From Solirubrobacterales bacterium (GTDB lineage: Bacteria; Actinomycetota; Thermoleophilia; Solirubrobacterales; 70-9): a stretch of 20,593 bases of DNA. This document shows, piece by piece, positions 20,438 through 20,593 of this stretch. Both the position numbers and the translations under genes were made by a program. Positions within the stretch are counted from its first letter, which is position 1, and each line of letters starts with the position of its first letter. The notes beneath the pieces were generated by a model. The model made no database searches, was not told where the DNA came from, and saw only the letters and a list, made by a program, of their open reading frames with translations. The stretch spans positions 1 through 20,593 of the forward strand of contig JAUQWL010000156.1 in the NCBI GenBank assembly GCA_030835185.1. Direction: 5' to 3'.

Positions 20438-20593
20438 CGACTGAATACGTCCGAATGTATCTGGAGTTCATGATCAGGACTCTGACAACCACCCCTCGGC
20501 GCCCGCCTCGATCGACCCGACGTCAGCGTCAACGCAGGCCAGGACTTTTCGCCGGAGCCAGGCCAAATACGAGCTACCCGGCAGGATCGAAGG
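20438..20593. other. right-edge stretch with nothing recognised
   Basis: The last 156 bases have no coding frame I can support on either strand. A plus-strand frame from ATG 20457 is open to the edge but Arg/Pro-rich and unlike a gene start, and no Shine-Dalgarno or promoter stands out. A gene could begin beyond the edge. Confidence 0.4.

Overview
The window reads as a stretch of ordinary chromosome from a high-GC actinobacterium. GC-rich codons, many GTG/TTG starts, a mycobacterial-type CysM next to a JAMM peptidase, an rph-rdgB pair, and a GuaB3-type IMP dehydrogenase beside guaA all point to Actinomycetota. A class Thermoleophilia / order Solirubrobacterales origin is my best guess, but it rests on overall gene flavour and not on a marker gene. 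There is no rRNA, tRNA, insertion sequence, prophage or CRISPR array. Genes are densely packed. The longest gene-free stretch is about 210 bases (5783-5995), so nothing exceeds 300 bases.

Layout. (1) 1-1593, minus strand: cysM, a JAMM metallopeptidase and the start of a DUF2007 protein, a probable sulfur/cysteine operon. (2) 1757-4180, plus strand: a complete polar amino-acid ABC importer (lipoprotein, permease, ATPase), divergent from cysM. (3) 4182-5782, minus: a degenerate peptidase-MA-like protein and a DUF1802 protein whose upstream region carries a perfect CRP-type palindrome. (4) 5996-10139, minus: a tightly coupled operon of a GT4 glycosyltransferase, an alanine-rich coiled-coil protein with two sets of tandem repeats, a small acidic protein and nadB. 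(5) 10275-12599, plus: a Flp-type prepilin-like protein, then rph-rdgB, a roadblock-like protein and, on the minus strand at 12025-12180, a tiny membrane protein. (6) 12592-16657, plus: a 68-residue protein, HU, pyrF, then a LysM protein, a DacF-type D,D-carboxypeptidase and a PfkB kinase in one overlapping string. (7) 16783-19702, plus: guaB3 and guaA, the two steps from IMP to GMP, with a 54-codon ORF exactly filling the gap. (8) 19738-20437, plus: a vapBC-type toxin-antitoxin pair with a probable leaderless promoter. The final 156 bases hold nothing I recognise.

How the genes work together. Metabolic modules dominate: cysteine synthesis, amino-acid uptake, NAD (nadB), pyrimidine (pyrF) and guanine nucleotides (guaB3, guaA), nucleotide-pool and RNA quality control (rdgB, rph), and cell wall (LysM, DacF). 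Translational coupling is a recurring theme: ATGA, GTGA, TTGA (twice) and an inferred CTGA stop/start overlap occur here. The CTGA case is the start I infer for pyrF, which otherwise lacks its first catalytic strand. I did not find a convincing entirely new system. The best leads are the CysO-less JAMM-CysM operon, the coiled-coil repeat protein between a glycosyltransferase and nadB, the CRP-like operator ahead of DUF1802, and the degenerate zincin.
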